In this document: positions 1-8,885 of the stretch, piece after piece
How positions within the stretch are numbered: the stretch's first letter is position 1
How the letters are laid out: each line of letters opens with the position of its first letter
Source of the DNA: Acridotheres tristis
Lineage: Eukaryota; Chordata; Aves; Passeriformes; Sturnidae
Direction of reading: 5' to 3'
Length of the DNA stretch: 64,000 nucleotides
Assembly: GCA_037013685.1 (NCBI GenBank)
Contig: CM072885.1
Span: 28,619,442-28,683,441 of the forward strand
The notes under the pieces: model-generated
The model's database searches: none
Told to the model about the DNA's origin: nothing
The model's input: only the letters and a program-made list of their open reading frames with translations
Program-made: the position numbers and the translations under genes

Positions 1-2660
1 AAATAACTACCAATCTTGCTGTCAAAACAATTGGAAAGTGTTCTTTTAGGGGATACATATATTCATGCTGAAAGAAAACAAACACTTTTAAACAATCTTG
101 CATATTTGGGCAACTCCAGTCTGCAGAGTTTCATGCTTTGACTGGTTTTTGTGCAGTTTGATACTGTCATTACCTTTCACAGTAAGCACATGAAAATAAT
201 GTCAAATCCACCTATGCTCAAATATTCCAACTTCTACAATGTTTGGGCATCCTGTGCTTTTTTGACAGGTGACTTAAAAGTACAAGTTTCCTACAGTCTA
301 AAGTTCCTAGCCAATTTTATATGATTTACACTACTATTCAAAGCACTGCTTTCTTGTTGGGTGGAACTGAAATACATTCAACAGCTAACATTCAATAATC
401 ATGACACCAACTTGAAAGAAAATGCATTAGCACTAAAAAAAAAAAACAAAAAAACCAAACAAACCTGGCTTAACTTTGTTCTCTAGTGCTCCCTGCCTTT
501 ATGAATTAACATTAATTCCATTTCTTACGTCTTACAACTATGAAGGAAAAGAGCATATTGTGATAAGGCTCAATTCTTTTCCATTATTTTCCTCCTTCAC
601 TTTTGGGAACCTTTTAAAGTGGCCTAGTCATGTTCATATCCCTGTGGAAATGCTTTTTCATTTTTATCAGCTCTTCATGGAAACCTCTTCCTTTATACCA
701 AGCTCTTAATATATTAAGTGTCGTACGACAGAAAAGCACTGTGCCTCAAAAATAAAAAAATATTAGCATGGGACCGAAAACTTGACCTTGAAAACATACA
801 AATAAAGGAACTACTTAAAGACAGTACATAAACCAAAACTAAAATCTACAAAAGGAACTAATGATGATGAATCTGCCTCCTCATCACCACCACCCCCATC
901 TCCCCCACAAAAAATACTACGAATTAAAAATCTTAAGATTGCAAAGATAAAAACAGAGCAAAAAAGACTGCGACTCTTTCTAGTTCATCATCCACTGTGA
1001 CCTAGTTTGATAACCCTTTGCTCTTCAATAAGAGTTTAAGAAGATTTTGATTGCTTGACTGTAAGACCAAGTAATATGAAAAAAATACTGGATTGATTGT
1101 AAAGCCAAATAGAGCTACACAGTCAGTTTGTCCAACATCTTTGACTCTTTAAGTCACAGAATATTGTCTCCTTACTCCTGTGGCCAAATTACTTTTCTTT
1201 GAATACTGCAAACTTTTCTTCAAACTTCCGAGATGCACAATAAAATTAGGTAAGTTAGCCCAATAGATCACAAATACATGCAAGTCAAGGAATGCAGGTC
1301 TGGACTGAGATCCCGACGTGGGACTCATCCAGTTTATCATTTGACACGTAAAACAATTTGTCGGTGACATCATATTTTCCTATCTAACCTCCTCCTTGAT
1401 GCTGTGCAAACATTATGCCATATATATATTACTCAAACAGACACAGAAACTAGCAACATTCTCTATCAATGATTTATAGTTATGACCCAACCATTTTAAT
1501 AAAACCCAAAAGATAATTACATTTTTGCCATTATACCAACCTTGAAATATAAAACTCATTTAACAACAGAGATTATTAGCATGGCCCAAGAACATTCTTC
1601 TTGATTCTCACAACTAGAAAATTGAGAGATTAAATTCTGGCAAATGGCGTCAAGGGATATAATTTAATTGAGAATTATATTCAGATACTATCCTTGCTAA
1701 AGCAAACTTCTTCTCAAGAAAAACGCAACTCTTCAAAAGCATCATATGATTCTGCAAGGGGAAATAAAATCAGGTAAGTCATAGCATCTTTCCTTGAAAT
1801 AAAATGGGTCCAATAATAACCATATTTACTGGAAATAAAGCCATCTCCTCATTGCAAAAAGAGGACAACATCATTTACTTAAAAAACAAAGGATACCAGA
1901 GAAAACTTTTTTCTAAAATGAAGAAAAAAGAAAAACACTGAGTGCCAGGGAAGAAAAATTATCAAGAAATAGAAGTATTATGTAGTGAACCATATCCAAG
2001 AAAGAAGACTAATGAAAGAAAAACATTTTTAAAAAACACCAGCTTGTGATTCAAGAAATGTTTTTTCTCTCCCTTAGCTTGCCTGTACATAAATTTAGAC
2101 TGCCCAAAGATCTCCTGCCCTGATAAAACTTGGCTTCTAGAATAAGAATTATGCCATAGCAAGAGCTGAGTGAGCTTAAATACAATATACACTACAGAGA
2201 AATGACAGAAGAAATCAGGTTAAAGAGCTGGAAGGAAAATTTTTAAATATACTATTAACAATGCATTTCTTTACAATGAAAATTGCTGAAAAATAATTCA
2301 TTCACTCCTTACTGTACCTGCAGAGCCGCAATATTTAACTACGCTCTGGGGTTTTTTTGATATTTCCTTTTGTAATATTTCACTCTCCCCCTTTACAAGT
2401 AAAATACCTGTTCAGATCAGTGTATCACTACACAATCTAAAGAGTTTTCCTATTTATAAAATGCATGAATTTGGTTTTCTAGCATCCATAAAGACCTTCC
2501 ATGAAGACCAGTTTGTATTTAAGCTATTCTACAACTTCATCATATAAATAAAATCAAGTTTTCTTCGCTACCAAAATTATTTAAAACTGCAGCAAAACAA
2601 AAACTATAACCCAGTCACCCCTTTGCCTACTCAAAATGATCAGCTGTTTTGCTTTGAAGC
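1..2660. other. AT-rich non-coding stretch
   Basis: No coding exon, RNA gene or recognisable repeat family is seen in this stretch. It is AT-rich, with one A/C-only low-complexity tract near its start (434-465). A consensus-like splice donor lies at 1774, with a weak pyrimidine-rich acceptor at 1717-1718, but the 55-bp interval between them carries no convincing coding signal. The stretch could be intergenic, intronic or part of a long untranslated region; the sequence does not decide. Confidence 0.5.
434..465. repeat. A/C-rich low-complexity tract
   Basis: A run of twelve A residues is followed by A runs broken only by single or double C. It is the shortest member of a recurring class of A/C-only tracts in this window (also 13532-13651, 20246-20413, 29090-29187 and, on the other strand, 33371-33460). 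It may be a decayed poly(A) tail, but no retroposed body is recognisable next to it. Confidence 0.6.
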
Positions 2661-2665
2661 CACTT
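2661..2665 (+). repeat. Left target-site duplication (CACTT)
   Basis: CACTT lies directly before the TGT that opens the 5' LTR, and the same five bases follow the ACA that closes the 3' LTR at 6187-6191. A 5-bp duplication is the length usual for ERVL-type (class III) elements. It fixes both outer boundaries of the insertion and shows that both ends were made by one integration. Confidence 0.85.
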
Positions 2666-3348
2666 TGTCTTGGAGTGAGTGTATGATGCCTATATCCCCA
2701 AATCATCTGTTCTGTTGGTGTTGAATATTAAATTCTGCAACTTTAAGACTGGTTCCAGGAGTGGAGGAGGGGAAAGAAGAAGTGCAGAGTTTGTTATCAG
2801 AGACTGCACTGGCTGCCCCGCATTCCTGCACACTGACTGTGTTGTCTGTGATGGACAGAGAGAGAGAGAGAGCTCTCCTTTGCTCTTGGTTAGTTTTCTG
2901 GCTAGCTGAGGCAGAGAAGCCCCCTGGATTGTTTTTTTTCCTTTTTTCTGTTTTCCTGGAACTGTTTGAACCTGCTGTGGACTGCAAACCCAGCAGAGCA
3001 CCGGGAGCTCACACCTGTGGCCCAGCGGGCCTGGCCTGGGCCGCGGCATCCCCAGCACAGGAGGGACTGAGAGCAGACTGAGTGAGCCGGGCAGCCACGG
3101 AAAGAACTCTTCTAAATCTGCCATCTCCTCGGAACGGCGAGAGGCTTTGCTGTTTAGTATTGTTCATTTTAGTGCTGAGAGGTGTGTTGCCTGTTAAATA
3201 AACAGTTTTTCTTTTCTCCACTTCTCTCCAAGGAATTCTTTTTTTTCCCCCCGAGCCGACTAAGAGAAGGACTGCTTGGATCTTTTCTTTTTTTCCTAGA
3301 GGAACCTCATTCAGAGGTTTCCTCCCAAATTTGCCCTAAACTAGGACA
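2666..3348 (+). repeat. 5' LTR of the endogenous retrovirus (683 bp)
   Basis: The LTR opens with TGT and closes with ACA, the usual inverted ends. The left boundary is set by the CACTT target duplication. The right boundary is where similarity to the 3' LTR stops. A short (AG)n run lies at 2855-2873 and a T-rich tract at 2931-2953. The downstream two thirds (from about 2926) recur at 5767-6186; the first ~260 bp have no second copy in this element. A poly(A) signal at 3197-3202 suggests that R ends shortly after it. I see no clear TATA box. Confidence 0.88.
3197..3202 (+). promoter_or_regulatory. AATAAA poly(A) signal in the 5' LTR
   Basis: A canonical AATAAA hexamer lies 146 bp before the LTR end, and its counterpart is at 6034-6039 in the 3' LTR. 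T-rich sequence follows within 10-30 bp, as expected for a cleavage and polyadenylation region, so it probably marks the R region. Confidence 0.65.
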
Positions 3349-3359
3349 AATACTTTTTT

Positions 3360-3382
3360 TGGCACCCAACACGTGGCTCGAG
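3360..3382 (+). other. Primer-binding-site-like sequence
   Basis: The sequence begins TGGCACCCAAC, 11 bp after the 5' LTR ends. Retroviral primer-binding sites begin with TGG, the complement of the tRNA CCA tail, and lie just after the 5' LTR. It most resembles lysine-tRNA-type sites, with an apparent small insertion (CACGTGG). The tRNA assignment is tentative. The 11-bp spacing is longer than usual and may include decay. Confidence 0.6.
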
Positions 3383-3952
3383 AAAGTAGAAAAAAAACCC
3401 TCTTCTGGTTGCATTTTGGTTATACTTACTCTGTATTAGGGTAAAGCAGTCAGTAACTATGTTGTTTGAAATCATAATGTCTGCTGTGTCTGTCGAGGTG
3501 GAGGCCTTTACGGGTCTCGGGTCTCTAGGCTTTTTTGAGGTTTTAATACCTTTCTGATCTCTAGGCTTATTTTCTTATCCAAAGATGGCTCCAGTTTTTT
3601 CAGTAGAGGAACACGAATTAGAATAGCTGTTGTGCTGGGCTCAGTGATAATGATTTATAGAAAGTTTATAAAGCTACTGGAGTTTGTTCCAGGTATTTAT
3701 GGTTTATGGTTTCTTCGTCCTACCCTGCATCCCATTTCCAATAGCATGTTTTAGGGGTTCATTAGTAATTACACCCAGTTTGTTAGAGGAAGAGCAGGGG
3801 ATGAGGCTTTTCAGTCTTTCCTTTCCTTTTTCTCCCTTGAATCTGTTAAGTCATTTTTTGAGAATGTTCAGTTTCCCCTGAATGTCAAGGATACCACTGT
3901 CCTGGTATTTAATCTGGTAAGCTTCCTCTACACAGTCTGCAGCCTCTCTAGA
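3383..3952 (+). other. Retroviral leader between primer site and gag
   Basis: This ~570-bp stretch between the primer-binding site and the first gag-like frame has no long open frame and presumably is the 5' leader. It is pyrimidine-rich near 3800-3860. A packaging signal would be expected here, but none can be identified by eye. Confidence 0.5.
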
Positions 3953-5210
3953 ATGAGGGCTGAGATGTCCAGAGGAGCTGATGGGACCCCTGACCCAGGA
4001 GTAGGCCCAGGCGTGGAAAATTCTGAGTGGCATGGGGAATGGGAGAGAATGGGTAGAACCCTGAAGAAATTTTCTGATCCCCCAGCCTGGGAATTTTCAC
4101 GTGAACAAATTCAAAACCCAGATGAAGTGGGGAAATATCTGGAAGAGAAGTGCCATGATGATTCTAATGAGAAAAAGATCATTGCAATAAGCTGGGCCCT
4201 GGCATATGCTTATTGCACACTGCTAAATACTGTAGGACAGCAGAGAGAGGCAGAGGGGCAGAGAGATAAATCAGCCAATATCCCAGTCACTCAGGCTGTA
4301 GCTATAACAGTAAACCTCAGCCACTGGCAGTTGCTGCGGGAAGGAAGCACACCAGCAAAACTGATCGGCCAGTGGACGATGATGAGGGGGAAGGACCCTC
4401 AAGGCAGGCTTCCGATACAAAATCAGAAGTCAGAGCAACTGACACAGGATCAGAAGCCAATATTAAGTCCTTATATCTGAAAGACCTTTGTGGCCTGAAA
4501 AAAGATTACACCCTACGACCTGATAAATCTATAATTAGTTGTCTAGTCTGTCTTTTGGGGCACTGCAGGCGAGGCTATAATTCTGGATGGCACTGAAGCC
4601 AGGCATTTGGGATCCGTGTCACATGATCTGGTTATTAACCAAGGAATGATGGGGGGGCTAATCCTCAGAGTCTCTGGGCACGAGTCCTGGAAAGTATGGC
4701 ATAAAGATACCTGTGTGCAGACGATCTCTATGTGCAGCAAACCCAATGGAAGACCATAAAACAAAGGATTCAATGCTTGAAAGAAATGTCAGTGGCAGAG
4801 ATCGTTTTTTCAAATGACCTAACAACAAGGAATCCAAATTTATTATCATATACATCTGTGATGTGATGTGGTGAAAACTGGTACGACATGGGCCACAAGA
4901 ATACACTTCTGCTTTAGCAATAATGAAGCGGGATGACAGGAAAGAGACCGTACTTGATATGGCAATGAAGTTCCGAGCATATGCAGATGCTGTGCATGGC
5001 CCAACACATGCCAGAATTGCAGCTGTGGAAACTCATCTACAGAAATTAGAGGATAGGATAAAGGAGAATCACAAGAAACTCGGGGAAGAAATAAAAGAAA
5101 GCTTTCTCCAAATTTCAGCTGTACAGATCAAAAGTTCTAGCCCCAAACGTAAACGTTCCCCAGATGGGGAGAGAAGACCCTTCTCACGAGCTGAACTGTA
5201 GTCTTTCCTG
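3953..5210 (+). pseudogene. gag-like remnant, frameshifted
   Basis: A gag-like protein can be followed through three reading frames. 3953-4480 (frame of 3953, opening MRAEMSRG) is rich in charged and Gln residues and has no membrane segment. From about 4372 the continuation is in another frame, ending at a stop at 4596. The stretch 4597-4922 is gag-like only in short pieces of mixed frame. 4923-5201 (third frame, opening MKRDDRKETVLDMA) has a clear heptad-like, charged coiled-coil portion around its residues 30-65, followed by a Lys/Arg/Pro-rich basic tail. Gag would normally form the capsid; this copy cannot make a continuous product. At least two frameshifts are needed to follow it. I base gag on position after the leader, composition, the coiled coil and the protease remnant downstream, so sub-domain assignment is uncertain. 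Confidence 0.75.
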
Positions 5211-5274
5211 CGTGATTCTAAAAAAAACCATGAAAAAGTAGAATAAAAAACCTACTGCTGCTCTGGTAAAACAG

Positions 5275-5769
5275 GTCTTTGAATTGCAGGACAGCAAGAT
5301 GGAGAGAAGGAGTTCTACCAAAAGGGAGGCAGCTCCAGTTGCCCATAGCCAAACTGCCAGGTATAATAGTGATGATGGTGACGTGTCCCATCCCCTTGAA
5401 AGAACCTCCAAGACATATGCTCAGGTAAAGAAGAATAACCAGGCTTAGAGGGGCCCTGCCTCTAGCCAGATAAAGGCTAGGGAAAAACGTGTTTTCTGGA
5501 CTGTGTAGATTCGTTGGCCTGGCACATCTGAACCACAAAAATATAAGGCCTTGGTCAACACCGGTTCACAGTGCACACTAATCCCATCAAGACATGTGAG
5601 GACAAAATCTGTTTCTATTGCTGGTGTGACAGGGGGATCACAGGATTTTACTCTGGTGGAAGCGGAGGTGAGTCTGACTAGAAATGAATAGTAAAAACAC
5701 CCTATTGTAACTGGCCCAGAGGCCCCACATATTTTAAGCATAGACTTCCTCAAAATCCAGAGAAATGGA
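5275..5769 (+). pseudogene. gag-protease junction with dead retroviral aspartic protease
   Basis: One frame (phase of 5275) reads through the end of gag into a retroviral aspartic-protease-like segment, with stops at 5446, 5506, 5689 and 5692. The active-site triplet lies at 5557-5565 and reads Asn-Thr-Gly instead of Asp-Thr-Gly, so the catalytic aspartate is lost. It is followed by SQCTLIP, typical of the strand after the active site, then by a Gly-rich flap-like piece (GVTGGSQ). The second half (PEAPHILSIDFL, ending about 5757) matches the C-terminal strand pattern of these proteases. A working protease would cut Gag and Gag-Pol; this one cannot. The frame then runs into LTR sequence, so no polymerase follows. 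Confidence 0.8.
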
Positions 5770-6186
5770 TGGGTTTTTTTCCTTTTTTCTTCCTGGAACT
5801 GTTTGAGCCTCCTCTGGACTGCAAACCCAGCAGAGCACCGGGAGCTCACACCTGTGGCCCAGCGGGCCTGGCCTGGGCCGCGGCATCCCCAGCACAGGAG
5901 GGACTGAGAGCAGACTGAGTGAGCCGGGCAGCCACGGAAAGAACTCTTCTAAATCTGCCATCTCCTCGGAACGGCGAGAGGCTTTGCTGTTTAGTATTGT
6001 TCATTTTAGTGCTGAGAGGTGTGTTGCCTGTTAAATAAACAGTTTTTCTTTTCTCCACTTCTCTCCAAGGAATTCTTTTTTTTCCCCCCGAGCCGACTAA
6101 GAGAAGGACTGCTTGGATCTTTTCTTTTTTTTCCTAGAGGAACCTCATTCAGAAGTTTCCTCCCAAATTTGTCCTAAACTAGGACA
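5767..6186 (+). repeat. 3' LTR, truncated at its 5' side
   Basis: The copy corresponds to about 2926-3348 of the 5' LTR and ends in ACA directly before the CACTT duplication. About 260 bp of the LTR start are missing. The transition from protease remnant to LTR falls in a TGGAT/poly-T/CC stretch that both sides share, so the exact junction (about 5765-5773) is ambiguous. By eye the copies differ by a 4-bp indel near the start, three clustered substitutions, one extra T in a T run, and two substitutions near the end. Confidence 0.88.
6034..6039 (+). promoter_or_regulatory. AATAAA poly(A) signal in the 3' LTR
   Basis: This is the counterpart of the hexamer at 3197-3202, in an almost identical context. 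In an expressed provirus it would end transcripts, and it could also end a host transcript that enters the element on the plus strand. Confidence 0.65.
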
Positions 6187-6191
6187 CACTT
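6187..6191 (+). repeat. Right target-site duplication (CACTT)
   Basis: The five bases CACTT after the 3' LTR match those at 2661-2665. The preserved pair means the internal deletion happened inside an element whose outer ends are intact, either before or after integration. Confidence 0.85.
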
Positions 6192-7279
6192 ACATTGTAA
6201 ACACTATGCTACAAACTAATCTAGCTGGGCCCTTACAGATACATGGAGTTACAGTTCTTTAATGAATTGCACTAATAATAGAAACAGCTGGAGTACAATC
6301 TCTTCTCTAAACGTATTCCGTCATGTAGAAGGAGTTCAGCACTCAGGCTCAAGTACACTATTCAAGGTTAGCAGACAATAATGCAAGGAGAGAGGAGAGA
6401 GCTGATTTAAAAATTAAAAGGGAATCACGCATTATTCCCATATTTAATACTTGTACATGAAAGTATATATCACTTTTACTGAATTATTTGTCAGTTTGCT
6501 CCTTTTAAATATAAGTGTACATTCCTCTGTCTCAATAAATAACTTTTTTGTCATGATTCATCTAGACAAAGCTAAGGCTCTCAAGTTGTTGGCTCAATTG
6601 GTGTGTTTTTATGGCCCCATTCCTGTAATGGAAGCCACACACACCTTTTCATTACTATTTGATCAGTAACTTGAGATCCACAGGTGGGAGCCACTGTGGA
6701 AACATGAGCGATTATCATGGAGACCAAAAAAAAGAATGGAGACCAAAAAAAAGAATGGACACCTTCATGAGGCACCTGCTTTCTTTAGTCTCTCTCTTCT
6801 TCCCAAAAGAGCTTTCAACAACAATTTCAATAAGACTCCTTTATTGAAAGCTTAGGCTGGCACTGGAAAATCCAAGTACCTGCAAATGTTCTTCTGCTTT
6901 GTTTTGTTTTCCTATCCACCTCACTGGAGAAGCACTGGAGAACTGGTGTCAGTTCAGTGACCCTGCCAAACTGAAAGGTAATGTGCTTTCCCAAGAGTAC
7001 CAGGGGTCACTTCGGTCTCTGAAACGCAAACAGGGCAACTTCTCAGTCTCTCCTAAGACTTACTGCCTTTTAGGGGCCACTTCAACAGCGATGAACCCTG
7101 AACAATTGCTCCTTGCCAGGTAGAGTCTTCAAACCATTCCCTTCAAGGACTGTGTGCTAGCAGAGGTCAAGTAAAGAGAATGATGGAAGACTTATTTCCG
7201 TGGCTCTGGTACTATTTACACCAGAACCTCTGTACATAACCATTAACTAAAGCCACCAGCGTTTCGATATAATAATGCA
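6192..7279. other. Non-coding stretch between provirus and CpG island
   Basis: Moderately AT-rich DNA that becomes GC-richer towards 7250. Short open frames are present (for example 6899-7123) but show no domain or family likeness and no splice context. The only repeat seen is the 19-bp tandem duplication at 6718-6755. Confidence 0.5.
6718..6755 (+). repeat. Perfect 19-bp tandem duplication
   Basis: Two identical 19-bp units, each TGGAGACC followed by eight A and GAA, lie head to tail. A partial third copy (TGGA) follows. The long A run makes replication slippage the likely origin. Confidence 0.9.
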
Positions 7280-7500
7280 AGAGCTGTGGGACTCGGAGCA
7301 GCCCAGAGCACGGAACTGCGGCTGGCACGGAGCAATTGTGGCTCCATCCAGATCCACCTTCTCCAAGGTCACCTCGAGCACCGAGCTTCTTGCAGGCCCG
7401 CGTCTGATGACGAGCGCGGCGGAACGGTTCGTGTTCCGCTGCTCTCCGCCCACGTTTCCCGGCGGAGCTCCCCGGGGCTGAGGCCGCGGATCCGCTCAGG

Positions 7501-7506
7501 GTGAGC
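7501..7506 (+). other. Candidate 5' splice site (CAGG/GTGAGC)
   Basis: GTGAGC preceded by CAGG, inside the CpG island, fits a vertebrate splice donor. If it is used, a first exon would end at 7500. Transcript evidence is needed to choose between this site and 8028. Confidence 0.4.
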
Positions 7507-7752
7507 GCTGCGTCGAGGCGCGCAGGCAGGCTCGGCGGCCCGCGGGGATGCGCGCAGCGGCGCGGGGGCGGGATCGCGCCTCGCTCCCCCAAGAGCTGCA
7601 GCCTCAGCCCGGCCCCGCCGCCCGCCTCCCTCCCTGCCCCGCTGTCAGAGCCGGCCGCCCGCGTGGCAGCGGGGCACGGCGGGCCCTGAGGCGTTTCCCT
7701 GCAGTGGCTGCCTTGGTACTGGGGGACGACAGCTGCGACTCACGCGGCGTCT

Positions 7753-7828
7753 GTCCGTCCGTCCGTCCGTCCGTCCGTCCATCCATCCATCCATCCATCC
7801 ATCCATCCATCCATCCATCCATCCATCC
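7753..7828 (+). repeat. Compound tetranucleotide microsatellite (GTCC)7(ATCC)12
   Basis: Seven GTCC units (7753-7780) are followed without interruption by twelve ATCC units (7781-7828). The two blocks differ by one transition in each unit: the GTCC block contains a CpG at every junction (CC|GTCC), the ATCC block contains CA instead. It lies in the middle of the CpG island. Conceptual translation gives Ser/Pro/Ile/His or Met/Asp/Gly/Trp repeats, which are by-products and not evidence of a protein. Confidence 0.95.
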
Positions 7829-8027
7829 CTGCGTGGGCGGCGGCAGGTGTTTGTGTGTGACTGACAGTGAGGCGCGCACTGCGCGGGGGCAGCCGCTCGC
7901 ACGCAGCCCGCCGGGGCCACGCCGGCGCGCCCCGGCTGCGGCAGCCACTTCTCCGTCCCCTGGAGCCCTCCCCGGTGGGGACAACCTCAGCGGCCTCGCT
8001 GCTCGTCCTCCTCCTCCCTCCTGGCGG

Positions 8028-8033
8028 GTAGGT
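8028..8033 (+). other. Candidate 5' splice site (GCGG/GTAGGT)
   Basis: GTAGGT follows a GC-rich, CTCC-rich stretch, and the sequence turns AT-rich just after it (GTTACATTACC). This makes it a plausible end of a first exon and an alternative to 7501. Confidence 0.35.
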
Positions 8034-8386
8034 TACATTACCTGATCTCTAGCACGGACTGGATCTAACCCCGCGGCCGCCGCCGGTTCCTCTCCCAGCC
8101 GCGGGGGTGTGTGGGGGAATTAATTTATTTATTTTCCATTAGGTGTCCTCTGCAGCGGAATAGCGGCGGGAGAGCCCGGGATGGGCGGCAGGGAGGGAGG
8201 CCCGGGTGCTGCTGTCCCGGGGGTGCTGCCGGGGAGCGGCCGAGGCCCTTCAGCACTGGCGCGGGGGGGCGGGGGCTGCAGAGGAGACGCCTCCCGGGCT
8301 GCCCAACCCGGCTCCGCAGGGCTGGCGGGGGCGCGGCGCCCGGCCCGGGAGAAGGGGATGGAGCCAGCGCCAGCGCGGGAGGTGGG

Positions 8387-8414
8387 ACAGGACGGGATGT
8401 ACAGGACGGGATGT
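8387..8414 (+). repeat. 14-bp tandem duplication in the CpG island
   Basis: Two perfect copies of ACAGGACGGGATGT lie head to tail, followed by related ACGGGG and GGGACGGG motifs. This is probably a slippage product in the GC-rich promoter region. Confidence 0.85.
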
Positions 8415-8753
8415 ACGGGGCTGGGACGGGCAGGCAGCGCCGGGCCCCACGCACGAGCACTCCCCGCCCGCCACCTCCTCACCCACCTGCCCGCCCCACC
8501 TTCCCCGGAGCCCCCTCGCGCGGAGTTGCGGCCGGAGACCGGAGGGCACCTAACTTCTGGCAGCGCGAAACTTGTCCATCCCACTGTCCCACCCTGATCT
8601 CCTCCTCTTCAGCACTGAGGGCGCCAAGTATTTCACATTAAAGGGAGTTTGCGCTCTCTGGTCCACCGAAAGTCTAAAACAGTGTATCAGTTTCCTCGTG
8701 TTAGAGGAAAAATAAAAAGAAAATTAACTGAATTCTTTTTTTGCTCAACACAG

Positions 8754-8885
8754 GGCCTTCATCTTCTGAAACGAGAACTGAAATTTGGCCAGTCAACATC
8801 GAGTTACTGATGAAAATCTTGGTCACCTCAGCATTAGCCACTTTGTTGTCTCCTTAAGAAAAAAAAAAGTTATGAGAAATGTTTT
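8754..8885 (+). other. Possible second, non-coding exon with a 15-codon ORF
   Basis: A T-rich tract ending in CACAG (8749-8753) resembles a splice acceptor, and GTAAGT at 8886-8891 resembles a donor. The 132-bp interval just after the CpG island contains one ATG (8810) opening a 15-codon frame, MKILVTSALATLLSP, closed by TAA at 8855-8857. The peptide is hydrophobic like the start of a signal peptide but stops at once, so if transcribed it would act as an upstream ORF at most. This is inference from splice-like motifs only. Confidence 0.2.

Larger units (their letters stand above)
2666..6186 (+). mobile_element. Endogenous retrovirus, ERVL-like, internally deleted
   Basis: This is a provirus bounded by 5-bp repeats (CACTT). 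In order it contains a full 5' LTR, a primer-binding-site-like sequence, a ~570-bp leader, a gag-like region spread over three frames, a gag-protease junction with a degenerate protease active site, and a 3' LTR that starts in the middle of the LTR. Reverse transcriptase, RNase H, integrase and envelope are all absent: the protease remnant runs directly into LTR sequence near 5770. The two LTR copies differ by about five substitutions and two small indels over ~415 bp, which points to a fairly recent insertion, yet the coding part is thoroughly broken. Class III is inferred from the 5-bp target duplication and the gag-protease style. The primer-binding sequence looks more lysine-tRNA-like, so the class is not certain. 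The copy cannot encode working proteins. Confidence 0.9.
7280..8620. promoter_or_regulatory. CpG island, probable promoter of an unidentified gene
   Basis: This ~1.3-kb block is strikingly GC-rich and CpG-dense, while the sequence on both sides is AT-rich. It contains Sp1-type GC boxes (GGGGGCGGG at 7564-7572, and a longer one around 8263-8275), no obvious TATA box, and consensus-like splice donors at 7501 and 8028. That is the usual make-up of a vertebrate housekeeping or developmental promoter with a non-coding or mostly non-coding first exon. Several open frames run through it on both strands, but they are the stop-poor frames expected of GC-rich DNA and show no recognisable domain. Direction of transcription is not certain. 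The plus-strand donors favour a gene running rightwards into the AT-rich remainder. Confidence 0.8.

Noticed and set aside
1719..1773. A 55-bp interval with an AAG acceptor-like and a CAG/GTAAGT donor-like edge
   Set aside because: The donor is good but the acceptor is weak and the interval is short, with no coding signal. Isolated donor-like GTAAGT sites are common in this window.
2690..3124. A 144-codon minus-strand open frame in the 5' LTR, with a shortened copy at 5734-5961
   Set aside because: The shared part is LTR sequence read backwards. The recurrence reflects the LTR duplication, not a gene family.
7548..8045. A 165-codon open frame through the CpG island, with Ser/Pro/His-rich repeats
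   Set aside because: The repeats are the translated GTCC/ATCC microsatellite, GC-rich DNA lacks stops in all frames, and opposing frames of similar length exist on the minus strand (7604-7984). No domain is visible.
8111..8641. A 176-codon open frame in the second half of the CpG island, with several opposing frames
   Set aside because: Arg/Gly/Pro/Ala-rich composition in every frame on both strands is a GC-content artefact. No signal, domain or splice context supports it.
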